Positions 8,712 through 17,338 of a stretch of 64,000 bases of DNA are shown piece by piece. Origin of the DNA: Armatimonadota bacterium (GTDB taxonomy: Bacteria; Armatimonadota; UBA5829; DSUL01). Location of the stretch: positions 1,788,162 to 1,852,161 of the forward strand of contig AP024674.1 in NCBI GenBank assembly GCA_025998755.1, written 5' to 3'. Every line of letters starts with the position of its first letter. Positions within the stretch are counted from its first letter, which is position 1. The position numbers and the translations under genes were made by a program. The notes below the pieces were generated by a model. The model did not search any database, was not told the DNA's origin, and was given only the letters and a program-made list of their open reading frames with translations.

Positions 8712-9060
8712 GCCTGTGTCCTGAAGTTTTGCTCCGTCATCACGCGGAACGCCCCGCGGGAGACGCTCCGGGACGACCACCTCCCTGATCACGGGATCGG
8801 ATGCCTCCTGCAAGAGGACTGCCCGCTTTATTCTTTCTGCCGAGACCTCGGACTGCATCAGCGCCGGACCGGCCGCAACCAGTTGGAGGCAGATACAGCG
8901 GCCCATCCATCCGAAGCTTTGGCAGCCATATGCGCGTCTGGGGACCGATCCGCCATCTGTATGGCTCCGGTAACTCCTGGCAGTGGGCTCCGGTCTCATC
9001 CAACAGCATCTTGAGGTCGCCGTTCCCTGCGACACGACGCACATAGTCCGCAGGCGGCAA
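8712..9060 (-). pseudogene. possible degenerate minus-strand gene
   Basis: Read on the minus strand, one frame starting at TTG 9060 gives a protein-like stretch (about 55 residues, with LPEPYRWRIGPQT and KLRMDGPLYLPP). Near 8885 the plausible coding sense moves to another frame (LVAAGPALMQSEVSAERIKRA, then REVVVPERLPRG). A single frameshift would join them into about 110 residues. I do not recognise the family. There is no good ribosome-binding site, and an in-frame stop lies just upstream of the TTG. It may be a gene remnant or chance. Confidence 0.25.
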
Positions 9061-9614
9061 GCCGGCGGATTAGACGGTGTGCAGCATTCCTGTTAGCCTC
9101 CGCGGGCCGCCTGTGGCAGAATAACCGTGGTCCGGTGGCTACGCCTGCTTCGAACGGGCTTGAGCCTTTCCCTGCCGGCCGAACTCAAGGGGCGGCAGAC
9201 AGGACCCGAAGATGCACATGGGAACCGCCGGAAGAGCAGGTCACGTAGATTCTTCCGGACTGCAGGCGTCCGTCCAGAGAAGCCTGTGGCTGGCTTTCCG
9301 CAGTCAGCCCGCGGATGACCCTGCCATTGACAGGAGGAGAGGCATCTGTTAGGTTTGAGAAAGAGACGTGAGCTGCCCCCCGCGGGTCTTATTTTCAGCC
9401 TGAGTAGGCCGGTCCCGCGGAGGGTGATTTGCGTCTGGAGGACGGTTGGAGGTGGTTTCGTCTGGACCCCGCGCGCGAGTGAGATGCTCCCGGTGCCCCC
9501 GCTTTGCCCGGCAGCCCGGTAACAGCAAACGCGAACCCTTCCTTGGGTCTGGCGCCGGCCGTTATTGATCCGCTGTGACCCGTTCTGGATGCGAATGGAA
9601 GACGATAAGGCGTA
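9061..9614. other. intergenic region before polysaccharide operon
   Basis: I see no convincing gene, transposon end or recognisable riboswitch here. It presumably carries the promoter of the polysaccharide operon, but no clear sigma70 or sigma54 box pair was found. Confidence 0.4.
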
Positions 9615-11816
9615 ATGGAGCCCGGTCTATACTCAGCAGTTGATACTCCCGTCACGGTCCGTGACGTTCTCGGTGTGGTCTGGCGGCGGTTGTGGGTGAT
9701 CCTGGCGGTCACGGGTGCCGCGCTGGGCACTGCGGCGTACGTCTCGTTCACCACACCACCCCAGTGGCGAGCCGAGGCTCAGGTCATCCTGGTGCAGCGG
9801 ACCCCAGCCGTGTTGCCGGACCAGACCAGCGGGCGCGATCTGCGCGAGACCATCAGCACTCAGGTGGCCATGCTGCGCAGCTACGCCATGGCCATCCGTA
9901 CCATCAACTACCTGAAGAACAAAGCCCTGGAAGGTGCCATCTCAGAGGACGTCCTGCGCGATCTGGATCCTGAGAAGCTGGTCAAGAACCTTGAAGTGGG
10001 CTCGCCCGAAGGCACGGATATCGTGCAGATCCGGGTAGTGGCGGACTCCAGGGCCAAGGCGGAGACGCTGGCCAACGCCATCTGCGAGGCTTTCGTGGAG
10101 TGGAAGCGGGAAGTGGCGCAACAGAGCGCGGCGGATACCGTGAACACTCTGGAAGAAAGGGTGGCCACGGCCCGTGCCAGACTGGCCGAGGCTGAGCAGA
10201 AGGAGCAGGATTTCAAGCGCACCCATCGGATGGTGGACGTCAGCGCGGAGACGCAGGCGGCCGTGGAGCAGTATCTGAAGCACGATGCCGAAGTGGTGCA
10301 GGCGCAGCAGGAGGTCTCCGTTCAGGAGGCGCGTGTGGCGGAGCTGACACGCCGCCTCCAAGCCGCCAATCGCTCCATCGAACAGGGCACGGGGGTGCGG
10401 GACGATTCGCTGGTGCTTTCCCTGCAGCAAAGGTTAAACGCTCTTGAAATGGAGCGGGCGAACGCTGCGTTGCGGATCCGGCCCGGCTATCCCGGAGCGG
10501 GAAGCCTGGAAGAGATCGATGCGCAGATAGCCGATGTGAAGAAGCGCCTGGCAGCAGCGCTGCAGGGCACGCTGGACAACAAGAGGCCTTCTCTGGAAGG
10601 CCAGGCCAGCCTGACCCAGGCACTGACGGCGGCGCAGTTGGATCTGCGCAACGCCCGCGCCCGTCTGGCGGCCGCTACGGCCGCCCGGAACCGGGCCCGC
10701 GCAAAGACCGCAGATGTTCCGAACACCAGTCTGGAATATGCCCGTCTCGCCCGCGAGACGGAGCTGGCCAAGACGCTCTACACCACCCTGCAGCGCAACC
10801 TGAGCGCCGCCCGGCTTGACAAGGACTCCGCCAGCGGCAACGTGCAGATCTCGCAGTATGCCTTCGTTCCGGAAAAGCCGTTCGAGCCGAACCACCCCCG
10901 CAACCTGCTCTTCGGACTGGCGGTGGGGCTGGCGCTGTCGTTCGCGGTGGTGCTGATTCTGGAGCAGGCGGACACCCGGGTGAGGTCTGTGGACGATGTG
11001 CGCGAGCTGGTACCCGGTCCGGTAGTCGGAGCGCTTCCGCGATGGTCGCAGTCCGAGTTGAAGGAGTTGATGTCCGGCTCCAGCACGGCGCCTGTGGAAG
11101 AAGCTTACAGTCTGGCCCGCGTGAATCTATCGCTTGCCCTGCGCCAGGCCGCCAACGGCGACGACAAAATGCCGCAGGTGGTGCTGGTGACAAGCGCGAT
11201 GCCGGGCGAGGGCAAGTCGCTGACGGCGGCTCAGATGGCCCGGTCGCTGGCCAGGGCCGGGAACCGGGTGATCCTGGTGGATGCCGACCTCCGGCGGCCG
11301 ACGCAGAACGAACTGTTCGGGACGGCGGAGCCCGTGGGACTGGCCGACGTGATAACGGGCAGACTGACGCTGGACGAGGCGCTGGTGGCCGGAGACACCG
11401 AGAACCTGACGCTGCTTCACAGCGGCACTCCGGACCGCAACCCCACTGACCTGTTCTCAATGCCGTCCGTCCCTCGCATACTGGAAGAGTTGCGAAAGAT
11501 CTCGGATATCGTCATCGTGGACGCTCCGGCCTGCGCCGTGGTGGCGGACGCCCTGCTTCTGGCTCCTCACGTGGACTGCATCATGCACGTCGTGAGCGCG
11601 GGTTCGGTGGAACGCCCGGTGGTGCGGGAGGCTGCGGAGACCCTGGCGGCCGCAGGGCCGAAACTGATGGTGTTCTTTGTGAACCGGGCGCCGAAGGATC
11701 GCTCGGCCGCCTACCATCGCTACTATTATTACGGGGACGGGAGGAGAAAGCGCGTGGAAGACCGTGCGCTTGTGGCAGCGGATGACGCTGCCGTGGTCGA
11801 AAAGGAGGAAGCGTAA
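9615..11816 (+). CDS. polysaccharide co-polymerase / tyrosine autokinase (Wzz + BY-kinase)
   Basis: The 733-residue inner-membrane protein has a Wzz domain with a first transmembrane helix near 26-47 and a long periplasmic coiled coil. A second helix (about 431-453) follows a Pro-rich FEPNHPRN motif. The cytoplasmic BY-kinase domain has Walker A (MPGEGKS, about 528-534), A-prime VDADLRRP and Walker B IVIVDAPA. A tyrosine cluster (YHRYYYY, about 699-705) near the C-terminus is the expected autophosphorylation site. Such proteins set chain length and gate export of exopolysaccharide, with the Wza-like partner encoded immediately downstream. It is the first gene of the locus. Confidence 0.95.
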   Translation: MEPGLYSAVDTPVTVRDVLGVVWRRLWVILAVTGAALGTAAYVSFTTPPQWRAEAQVILVQRTPAVLPDQTSGRDLRETISTQVAMLRSYAMAIRTINYLKNKALEGAISEDVLRDLDPEKLVKNLEVGSPEGTDIVQIRVVADSRAKAETLANAICEAFVEWKREVAQQSAADTVNTLEERVATARARLAEAEQKEQDFKRTHRMVDVSAETQAAVEQYLKHDAEVVQAQQEVSVQEARVAELTRRLQAANRSIEQGTGVRDDSLVLSLQQRLNALEMERANAALRIRPGYPGAGSLEEIDAQIADVKKRLAAALQGTLDNKRPSLEGQASLTQALTAAQLDLRNARARLAAATAARNRARAKTADVPNTSLEYARLARETELAKTLYTTLQRNLSAARLDKDSASGNVQISQYAFVPEKPFEPNHPRNLLFGLAVGLALSFAVVLILEQADTRVRSVDDVRELVPGPVVGALPRWSQSELKELMSGSSTAPVEEAYSLARVNLSLALRQAANGDDKMPQVVLVTSAMPGEGKSLTAAQMARSLARAGNRVILVDADLRRPTQNELFGTAEPVGLADVITGRLTLDEALVAGDTENLTLLHSGTPDRNPTDLFSMPSVPRILEELRKISDIVIVDAPACAVVADALLLAPHVDCIMHVVSAGSVERPVVREAAETLAAAGPKLMVFFVNRAPKDRSAAYHRYYYYGDGRRKRVEDRALVAADDAAVVEKEEA

Positions 11817-12986
11817 ATGAGAAGGTTCGCCTGCTATGCGCTTGCTCTTTTGATGGTGCTCCAGACGCCGGGGGTCGTGCTCTCGGATGAGACGGCTGCT
11901 CCGGCTTACGTGCTGGCGCCGGATGACGTTGTCTCGGTGATGGTGGTCAACTTCCCCAACCTGTCCACCCAGGCCACCGTTCTCCCGGACGGGACCATTT
12001 CGGTACCCATTCTGGGAAGCGTGAAGGCCAGCGGAAAGACCACGGAGGAGCTGGCGCAGTATCTGGCGCGGGAGTGGGATCGCTTTGTGGTGCGGCCATC
12101 CGTGACGGTCTCCGTGACTCAGAAGCGCAAGGCGGCAATCGTGGTGAACGGTTTTGCGGCCCGGCTGGGAGCCATCGAGTATCGCCCGGGAATGCGGCTT
12201 TCGGACGCGCTGGCCGAGGTGGGTGGAGCCTCACCTGCGGGGGACATCACCAAGGTACGTGTGACCCGGCGCTCAGGCGAGTCGCAGACCTATGACATGA
12301 CAGACTTCCCCCGCCTGGCCGGGACGGAGCGGGACGTGCTTCTGCAGGAGGGGGACATCATCTTCATCCCGGAACGCCGGACGCAGGTGAGCGTCATCGG
12401 TGAGGTGATCCGCCCTGGAAGCTTCGACTATCGCGACGAGATGACCGTGCTGGACGCACTGGGGCTGGCCGGCGGCGTGCGCGAGAGCGCAGACCTCCAC
12501 GCGGCTACCATCGAAGAGGACGGCGTTGAGCGCAAGCTGGACCTGGATGCCCTGCTACGCAAGGGCGATATGTCCGTCAACGCCAAGCTCAAGCCCGGGG
12601 CGCGCATCATGGTGCCCGAGTGGCAGAACCGCACCTATGTGTTCGGAGCCGTGGCCCGGCCCGGGTTCTACCCTTACAAGGAAGGGGACAGGATCCTGGA
12701 CGCCCTGAACGCGAGCGGACTGGCTCAGAATGCCGAGATGCGGGAGGTCCGCGTCATCCGCGTGGACAAGACCAAAGGCGAGGCGGTGGTGACCCGCTAC
12801 AATCTGGAGGAGTTCCTGAAGGACGGCAAAATGGAAGCCAACGCCATGCTCTCCGCCGGAGATGTGGTGTTCATTCCGGATAAGAAGCGGGGCTTCCAGT
12901 GGCAGGATGCGTTTGCGGTCATGTCCGGAATCGGCCTGATAGATCAGACCATCCGCATTCTGACGGGAAACAGGTACAGATACTGA
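11817..12986 (+). CDS. Wza-like polysaccharide export protein (Poly_export + SLBB)
   Basis: The 389-residue product has a signal peptide (MRRFACYALALLMVLQ). A Poly_export domain follows (about 30-105: YVLAPDDVVSVMV, then PDGTISVPILG). Three SLBB-type beta-grasp repeats come next, each containing a PG.Y/F.Y and a D.L..AGG-like segment (about 110, 195 and 280). By family it forms the outer-membrane or periplasmic export channel for the polymer. No lipobox cysteine is evident at the signal cleavage site, unlike E. coli Wza. It starts directly after the autokinase stop and overlaps the exosortase gene by ATGA-type coupling. Confidence 0.93.
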   Translation: MRRFACYALALLMVLQTPGVVLSDETAAPAYVLAPDDVVSVMVVNFPNLSTQATVLPDGTISVPILGSVKASGKTTEELAQYLAREWDRFVVRPSVTVSVTQKRKAAIVVNGFAARLGAIEYRPGMRLSDALAEVGGASPAGDITKVRVTRRSGESQTYDMTDFPRLAGTERDVLLQEGDIIFIPERRTQVSVIGEVIRPGSFDYRDEMTVLDALGLAGGVRESADLHAATIEEDGVERKLDLDALLRKGDMSVNAKLKPGARIMVPEWQNRTYVFGAVARPGFYPYKEGDRILDALNASGLAQNAEMREVRVIRVDKTKGEAVVTRYNLEEFLKDGKMEANAMLSAGDVVFIPDKKRGFQWQDAFAVMSGIGLIDQTIRILTGNRYRY

Positions 12987-13894
12987 TGATGGAGTCGCGA
13001 GAAGGAGGGGTGTCGCCGGAGGCGGCACGCGGTTTTGCTCAGGAACTGGCCGAAGGGTGGGAGGCGCTGAAGCGGGCGCCGCGCGGCGTATTGTTACTGG
13101 TGGCACTACTGGTGGCGCTGTATGCCCCGGTGGTAGCGGAAGCGGCGAAGATCTGGGTGAAGGATGAGAACCAGGCGCACGGGGTCTTCATCTTTCCCAT
13201 TTCCCTGTTCTTGCTCTGGATGCTGCGCAGGGAGATCCGCGCGGCCAAGCCGCAGCCCACAGCACTCGGCGTTTGGCTCCTGGGCTTCGGCCTTCTGATC
13301 CAGACGGCGTCCTGGGTTCTGGGCATCAAATGGTTCCCGATGCTTTCGCTGATCCCCGTGATCGCAGGAACGGTGCTGGCGCTGCACGGGAAGAATCTGT
13401 GGAAGGTGGTAGCGTTCCCCGTCTGCTTCCTGTTCTTCGCCGCGCCGATGCCGGACATCATCATACTGCCGCTCAGCACGGAGGTTCAGAACCAGAGCAC
13501 CACCGGATCGGTCATCCTGATGAGCAGTCTGGGATATCCGCTGATTCAGACGGGCAACCGGATTGACACCCCCACCATCTCCGTGGAGGTGGCGGAAGTA
13601 TGCAGCGGATTCAAGAAGCTGACAGCGCTGGTGGCTTTCGCCTTCCTGTACGGCTACGTCTTCAATGTCAGCCTCTGGAGGCGCGCGGTGCTGGTGCTGG
13701 CGGCCTATCCCATTGCGCTTCTGGCGAATATCATCCGCATCTGCGCACTGATCTTCATCGGATCGGCGTGGGGCCAGCACGCTCTGGAGGGAGCGCACGA
13801 CTGGGCGGAGCTCTCGGTGCTGGTCATCTCGTTCGGACTGTTCGTTCTGCTGGGGAGGATCCTTGGATGCAGGGAACTCAGATTCGCCTTGTAG
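12986..13894 (+). CDS. exosortase (PEP-CTERM sorting transpeptidase)
   Basis: The 302-residue protein has about eight membrane helices. The active-site triad of the family is visible: Cys206 in EVCSGFKKL, Arg251 in NIIRIC and His271 in GAHDWAE. Exosortases cut C-terminal PEP motifs of exported proteins and are thought to join them to a surface glycan or lipid. Three PEP-CTERM substrates are encoded in this window (4690, 46900 minus, 63087). The start is ATG 12986, overlapping the preceding TGA; the frame is open further upstream but inside the Wza gene. Its position inside the polysaccharide operon follows the usual link between exosortase and exopolysaccharide. Confidence 0.95.
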   Translation: MMESREGGVSPEAARGFAQELAEGWEALKRAPRGVLLLVALLVALYAPVVAEAAKIWVKDENQAHGVFIFPISLFLLWMLRREIRAAKPQPTALGVWLLGFGLLIQTASWVLGIKWFPMLSLIPVIAGTVLALHGKNLWKVVAFPVCFLFFAAPMPDIIILPLSTEVQNQSTTGSVILMSSLGYPLIQTGNRIDTPTISVEVAEVCSGFKKLTALVAFAFLYGYVFNVSLWRRAVLVLAAYPIALLANIIRICALIFIGSAWGQHALEGAHDWAELSVLVISFGLFVLLGRILGCRELRFAL

Positions 13895-14493
13895 TCTGTA
13901 TTGTGCTGGCGCTGGCGGCTCTGGTTGTGAACCGGGCCGTCGGGCGTTTGACGTATGACAAGATGGAGGTGCTTCCCGTTCACACTTTCCCGAAACAGGT
14001 GGGCGAGTGGAAGTTCGTGCGCGAACTGGAGCAGGATCCACAGGTGATGAAACACCTCCCCAGCGCGGTCATAACGGACCGCATCTACGAGCGCAAAGAC
14101 GGGCGGACGGTCAACCTGACGCTGCTGAGTGCGAGGGAGTATGTGGACTTCCATGATCCCTGGTTCTGCTTTCGCGGTCAGGGATTCGAGATGAGCCCCA
14201 AGCAGCGGGCGACGCTGGCCGGGCAGCCTCTGGATGAGATCGTGGCGGAGAAAGACGGCTACCGGCTACGGGCGGTCTACTGGTGGAAAGGGCGCGCCGC
14301 GGAGCGGCCGAAATACGCCCCCGAGCAGTGGAACCGCATTCTGGCGCTGAAAGCCAGGCTGCAGGGCAGGCAGGAGGCGGCGCTTCAGATACGCATCCTG
14401 ACGGTGGATGAGCCGGATGCGCGCGGAGTGCTGGAGGATTTCATCGCGGCCGCGCAGCCGGAGCTGAAGAAGCTGGAGCCGAAGGATCAGTGA
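13867..14493 (+). CDS. exosortase-associated EpsI family protein
   Basis: The 208-residue product has an N-terminal hydrophobic helix (about 7-24) and then an EpsI-type periplasmic domain with YVDFHDPWFCFRGQGFE. EpsI is found fused to, or just after, exosortases in many genomes; its biochemical role is not settled. The start is ATG 13867, preceded by GGGGAGG, inside the exosortase gene (28-bp overlap), which implies coupled translation. The C-terminal 30 residues are rich in Glu and Lys. Confidence 0.88.
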   Translation: MQGTQIRLVVCIVLALAALVVNRAVGRLTYDKMEVLPVHTFPKQVGEWKFVRELEQDPQVMKHLPSAVITDRIYERKDGRTVNLTLLSAREYVDFHDPWFCFRGQGFEMSPKQRATLAGQPLDEIVAEKDGYRLRAVYWWKGRAAERPKYAPEQWNRILALKARLQGRQEAALQIRILTVDEPDARGVLEDFIAAAQPELKKLEPKDQ

Positions 14494-14526
14494 CGCGCGG
14501 GGATATCACGCTGGAGGTGACAGAGA

Positions 14527-15390
14527 TTGGGGGTTGACGCGAAGGCAGCTCACGCGGCTACGCCGCATCTGAGGATCCGTCCGCCGGGCCGGTGGGCAGC
14601 TCTGAACCTGCGGGAGGTCTGGAACTACCGGGACCTGCTGATGACACTCGCCTGGCGGGACGTGAAGCTGCGCTACCGGCAGACGGCGCTGGGAGCGCTG
14701 TGGGTGGTGTTCCAGCCCCTGATGGCCGCCGGGATCTTCACCGTCATCTTCGGGCGCGTTGCACAGCTGGGCGGCGGACCCATTCCGTATTTTGTGCTGT
14801 CGTTCGCCGGAATGATGGCGTGGGGGCTTTTCAGCGGGACGGTGACGAAGAGCAGCACCTGTCTCATTGGAAACGCTCATCTGGTCAGCAAGATCTACTT
14901 CCCCAGGCTGGTGCTCCCGCTGTCCACGGTGTTCGGGGTGCTGATAGACTTCGCCGTTTCCTTCGGATTGATGGCGTTCCTGATGGCCTCCTTCCGGCTT
15001 GTGCCGCCCATAGAGATCCTGCTGCTGCCGGTATGGATGCTGCTTCTGCTGATGATCGCGCTTGGCATCGGCTTTTTCGCCGCTGCTCTCACGGTGAGCT
15101 ATCGTGATGTCCAGTACGTTCTGCCGGTGATCGTGCAGTTCCTGCTGTATGCCTCGCCGGTGGGATACTCGCTTGAGAAGGCGATGGAGAAGCTGCCCGC
15201 CAGCTTCCACTGGTTCTTCCTGGCAAATCCGCTTTCCGGTTTGCTGGAGGCGTTCCGGTGGTCGTTGCTGGGAATGGCCCCACCCCCTCCGGGCCTGCTG
15301 GCCTATTCTGCAGGGTTCGCATTCGTGGTGTTCATTCTGGGCGCGTTCTCGTTCCGGCGGATGGAGCGCAACTTCGCAGACGTGATCTGA
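14527..15390 (+). CDS. ABC-2 type polysaccharide export permease (Wzm-like)
   Basis: The 287-residue membrane protein has about six helices. The N-terminal amphipathic segment WRDVKLRYRQTALGALWVVFQP is cut short here as WRDVKLRYRQT, the hallmark of Wzm/TagG permeases. It pairs with the Wzt ATPase at 16070 to export polymer across the inner membrane. The start is TTG 14527, fixed by GGAGGTGA 6 bp upstream. Between it and its ATPase lies an inserted toxin-antitoxin pair, an unusual interruption of a normally tight gene pair. Confidence 0.93.
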   Translation: MGVDAKAAHAATPHLRIRPPGRWAALNLREVWNYRDLLMTLAWRDVKLRYRQTALGALWVVFQPLMAAGIFTVIFGRVAQLGGGPIPYFVLSFAGMMAWGLFSGTVTKSSTCLIGNAHLVSKIYFPRLVLPLSTVFGVLIDFAVSFGLMAFLMASFRLVPPIEILLLPVWMLLLLMIALGIGFFAAALTVSYRDVQYVLPVIVQFLLYASPVGYSLEKAMEKLPASFHWFFLANPLSGLLEAFRWSLLGMAPPPPGLLAYSAGFAFVVFILGAFSFRRMERNFADVI

Positions 15391-15455
15391 TGATGGTACA
15401 AGCGCTTCTGGCAAGCACGAAAGTGTCAGGCGCGACAAGGGAAGTGAAGTTGAGA

Positions 15456-15671
15456 ATGAAGAAAACCAGCCGCCTGGATTCTGTTCTCGAAGCTGTGGAG
15501 ATGTTGCAGCCAGATGAGCAGGAATACGTTGCAGAAGTCCTGGCGAAACGTCTCGTCGAACGGCGCCGGGAAGAGCTTGCCCGGGACGTTCGTGCCTCCC
15601 GGCGGGACTATGCTGCGGGCAACGTACGGCGCGGAACAGCTGAGGATGTAATGCGGGACCTCCTGGATTGA
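15456..15671 (+). CDS. type II antitoxin (RelB-like)
   Basis: The 71-residue, charged, helical product begins MKKTSRLDSVLEAVEML and ends RGTAEDVMRDLLD, the layout of small antitoxins that pair with RelE-type toxins. The basic-acidic C-terminal helix would wrap the toxin. The frame is open upstream to ATG 15390, overlapping the permease stop, which is an alternative start. The stop overlaps the toxin start (TTGA). It lies between the Wzm and Wzt genes and looks like an insertion in the operon. Confidence 0.7.
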   Translation: MKKTSRLDSVLEAVEMLQPDEQEYVAEVLAKRLVERRREELARDVRASRRDYAAGNVRRGTAEDVMRDLLD

Positions 15672-15951
15672 GAGTCCTCGTCTGGAGTCCCCGCTTCAAG
15701 CGAGCTTTCCGCAGACTGGCAGCGCGCCGGCCGGATGCCGTCCGCAACCTGGGAAAAACTCTACGGCTTCTGGCCGAAGACCCGTTTCAACCTGGCCTGC
15801 GAAGTCATCGTCTGCGGGGAAAACTGGCGGGGGCTGGTCCTGCTCCGCTGGATCCGAACTGCGCATCCTTTTTGACGTGGTGGCTAACCCGGAGACAGGC
15901 GAAGAGGAGATCTTGTTGCTGACTCTGGGAACGCACGAAGAGGGCTACTGA
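15668..15951 (+). pseudogene. RelE-type toxin gene with a frameshift
   Basis: The frame from TTG 15668 gives a RelE-like N-terminal half (MRVLVWSPRFKRAFRRLA to RLRGKLAG). Near 15825-15835, in a GGGGG run, the frame breaks. The correct continuation lies in another frame, with WSCSAGSELRILFDVV, NPETGEEEILLLTLGTH and stop at 15951. One missing base would restore a full toxin of about 94 residues with the usual ELRI and LLTLGTH strands. As it stands the product lacks the C-terminal catalytic half. Either the toxin is inactivated or there is a sequencing error in the homopolymer. Confidence 0.75.
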
Positions 15952-15970
15952 GGACGAAGCGGCTTTGAAA

Positions 15971-16723
15971 TCGCCCTCGCCTCTGCCACCTGCTGTTCTC
16001 GTGGAGAGGCGGATGGGTTATTCCTTCCTGCGAGGGGCGGGGGAAAGTGGCAATAATCGGTAGAGGAGTATGGGAGCAGAGTCGGACATCGCAATACGCA
16101 TAAGAGGGCTCGGGAAGGCGTACCGCATCGTCCACGGGCAGGAGAAGCACACCACCCTGGGCGAGGCCATTATGCACCGCGTCCGCCACCCCTTCCAGAG
16201 GCTGGAGCGCGAGACCTTCTGGGCCCTCCGGGACGTGGACCTAGACATCAGGCGTGGCGATGTCGTCGGCATCATCGGCAGAAACGGAGCCGGCAAGAGC
16301 ACCCTGCTGAAGATCCTCTCCCGCATCACGGAGCCCACCACCGGGGAGGTGGACATTTACGGGCGCGTGGGCAGTCTGCTGGAGGTGGGCACCGGGTTTC
16401 ATCCCGAGCTTACCGGCAGGGAGAACATCTTCCTGAACGGGGCCATTCTGGGGATGAAGCGGCGGGAGATTCTGCGCCACTTCGATGCCATTGTGGAGTT
16501 TGCTGGGGTGGAGAAGTTTCTGGACACTCCGGTGAAGCGCTACTCCAGCGGGATGTATGTGCGTCTTGCGTTTGCGGTGGCGGCGCATCTGAACCCGGAG
16601 ATCCTGCTGGTGGACGAGGTTCTGGCGGTGGGGGATGCGGAGTTCCAGAAGAAGTGCCTGGGCAAGATGAAGGAGGTCAGCACCCAGGAGGGACGCACTG
16701 TCCTGTTCGTCAGCCACAACATG
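15971..16723 (+). repeat. 753-bp direct repeat, copy 1
   Basis: Matches 20077-20829 with 7 mismatches (about 99.1% identity) at a distance of 4106 bp. It covers 99 bp of non-coding DNA with the ribosome-binding site and the first 218 codons of the Wzt ATPase. All six differences inside the coding part are synonymous third-position changes. Confidence 0.97.
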
Positions 16724-17338
16724 GCGGCGGTGGAGGGTCTGTGTGGCGTGACCATTCATCTTCAGTCCGGGCGAGTGATGAATACCGGGCCCAGCAAAGA
16801 CGTCATTGAAGCGTATCTGGGGTCCACGCCACGAGCAGGCTCCGACGTGGATCTTGATTCGCATCCGTCCAGAGGACGCGGGAGCGTCAGTATTCTGAAG
16901 CGAGTCAGGCTGGTGGATGCGGAAGGAAATCCGACCAGCGTCGCCGTAATGGGGCGTCCCGTAATCTTCGAGCTATTGGTGGACCCGCCCCACCCAATCC
17001 GGTCGCCCCAGATGGGGATCGGCCTAGACACGCTCTACGGGCAGCGCATCTGTACGGTGCATACGCGCCTGACGGGAGAAGTCTTACCGGCAATCGAGGG
17101 GCCCACTCTGGTGCGGTGCACCATCCCATTCTGGCGATTGATGCCCGGGCGATATGTCGTCAAATTCGCTGTCGGCACGCTGGCCGAGGATCTGGACGTG
17201 CTGGAACGCGCTCTCACGCTGGATGTGGAGCCTGCAGACGTTTTCGGATCTGGTCAGTTGCCAAGCGCCACGCAAGGTGTGGTGCTGCAGGAGGCCGAAT
17301 GGTCCGTGGAATCCTGTCTGGGAGCAGCCATCCAGTGA
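16070..17338 (+). CDS. polysaccharide ABC exporter ATPase (Wzt-like), intact copy
   Basis: The 422-residue product has an ABC ATPase domain (1-245) with Walker A GRNGAGKST (70-78), the signature YSSGMYVRLAF, Walker B ILLVDEVLAVGD and the H-loop FVSHNM. A beta-sandwich C-terminal domain (about 265-415) follows. In Wzt proteins this second domain binds the specific end of the glycan to be exported. The first 218 residues are identical to those of the second copy at 20176, while the C-terminal domains are unrelated at the level I can see. The ATG is preceded by GAGGAG. Confidence 0.95.
   Translation: MGAESDIAIRIRGLGKAYRIVHGQEKHTTLGEAIMHRVRHPFQRLERETFWALRDVDLDIRRGDVVGIIGRNGAGKSTLLKILSRITEPTTGEVDIYGRVGSLLEVGTGFHPELTGRENIFLNGAILGMKRREILRHFDAIVEFAGVEKFLDTPVKRYSSGMYVRLAFAVAAHLNPEILLVDEVLAVGDAEFQKKCLGKMKEVSTQEGRTVLFVSHNMAAVEGLCGVTIHLQSGRVMNTGPSKDVIEAYLGSTPRAGSDVDLDSHPSRGRGSVSILKRVRLVDAEGNPTSVAVMGRPVIFELLVDPPHPIRSPQMGIGLDTLYGQRICTVHTRLTGEVLPAIEGPTLVRCTIPFWRLMPGRYVVKFAVGTLAEDLDVLERALTLDVEPADVFGSGQLPSATQGVVLQEAEWSVESCLGAAIQ

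Noticed and set aside
8094-9044. 316-codon minus-strand frame
   Set aside because: Most of it is the antisense of the glycine-rich RRM gene (Ala/Ser/Pro repeats). Only the 5' part might be a gene remnant, listed separately.
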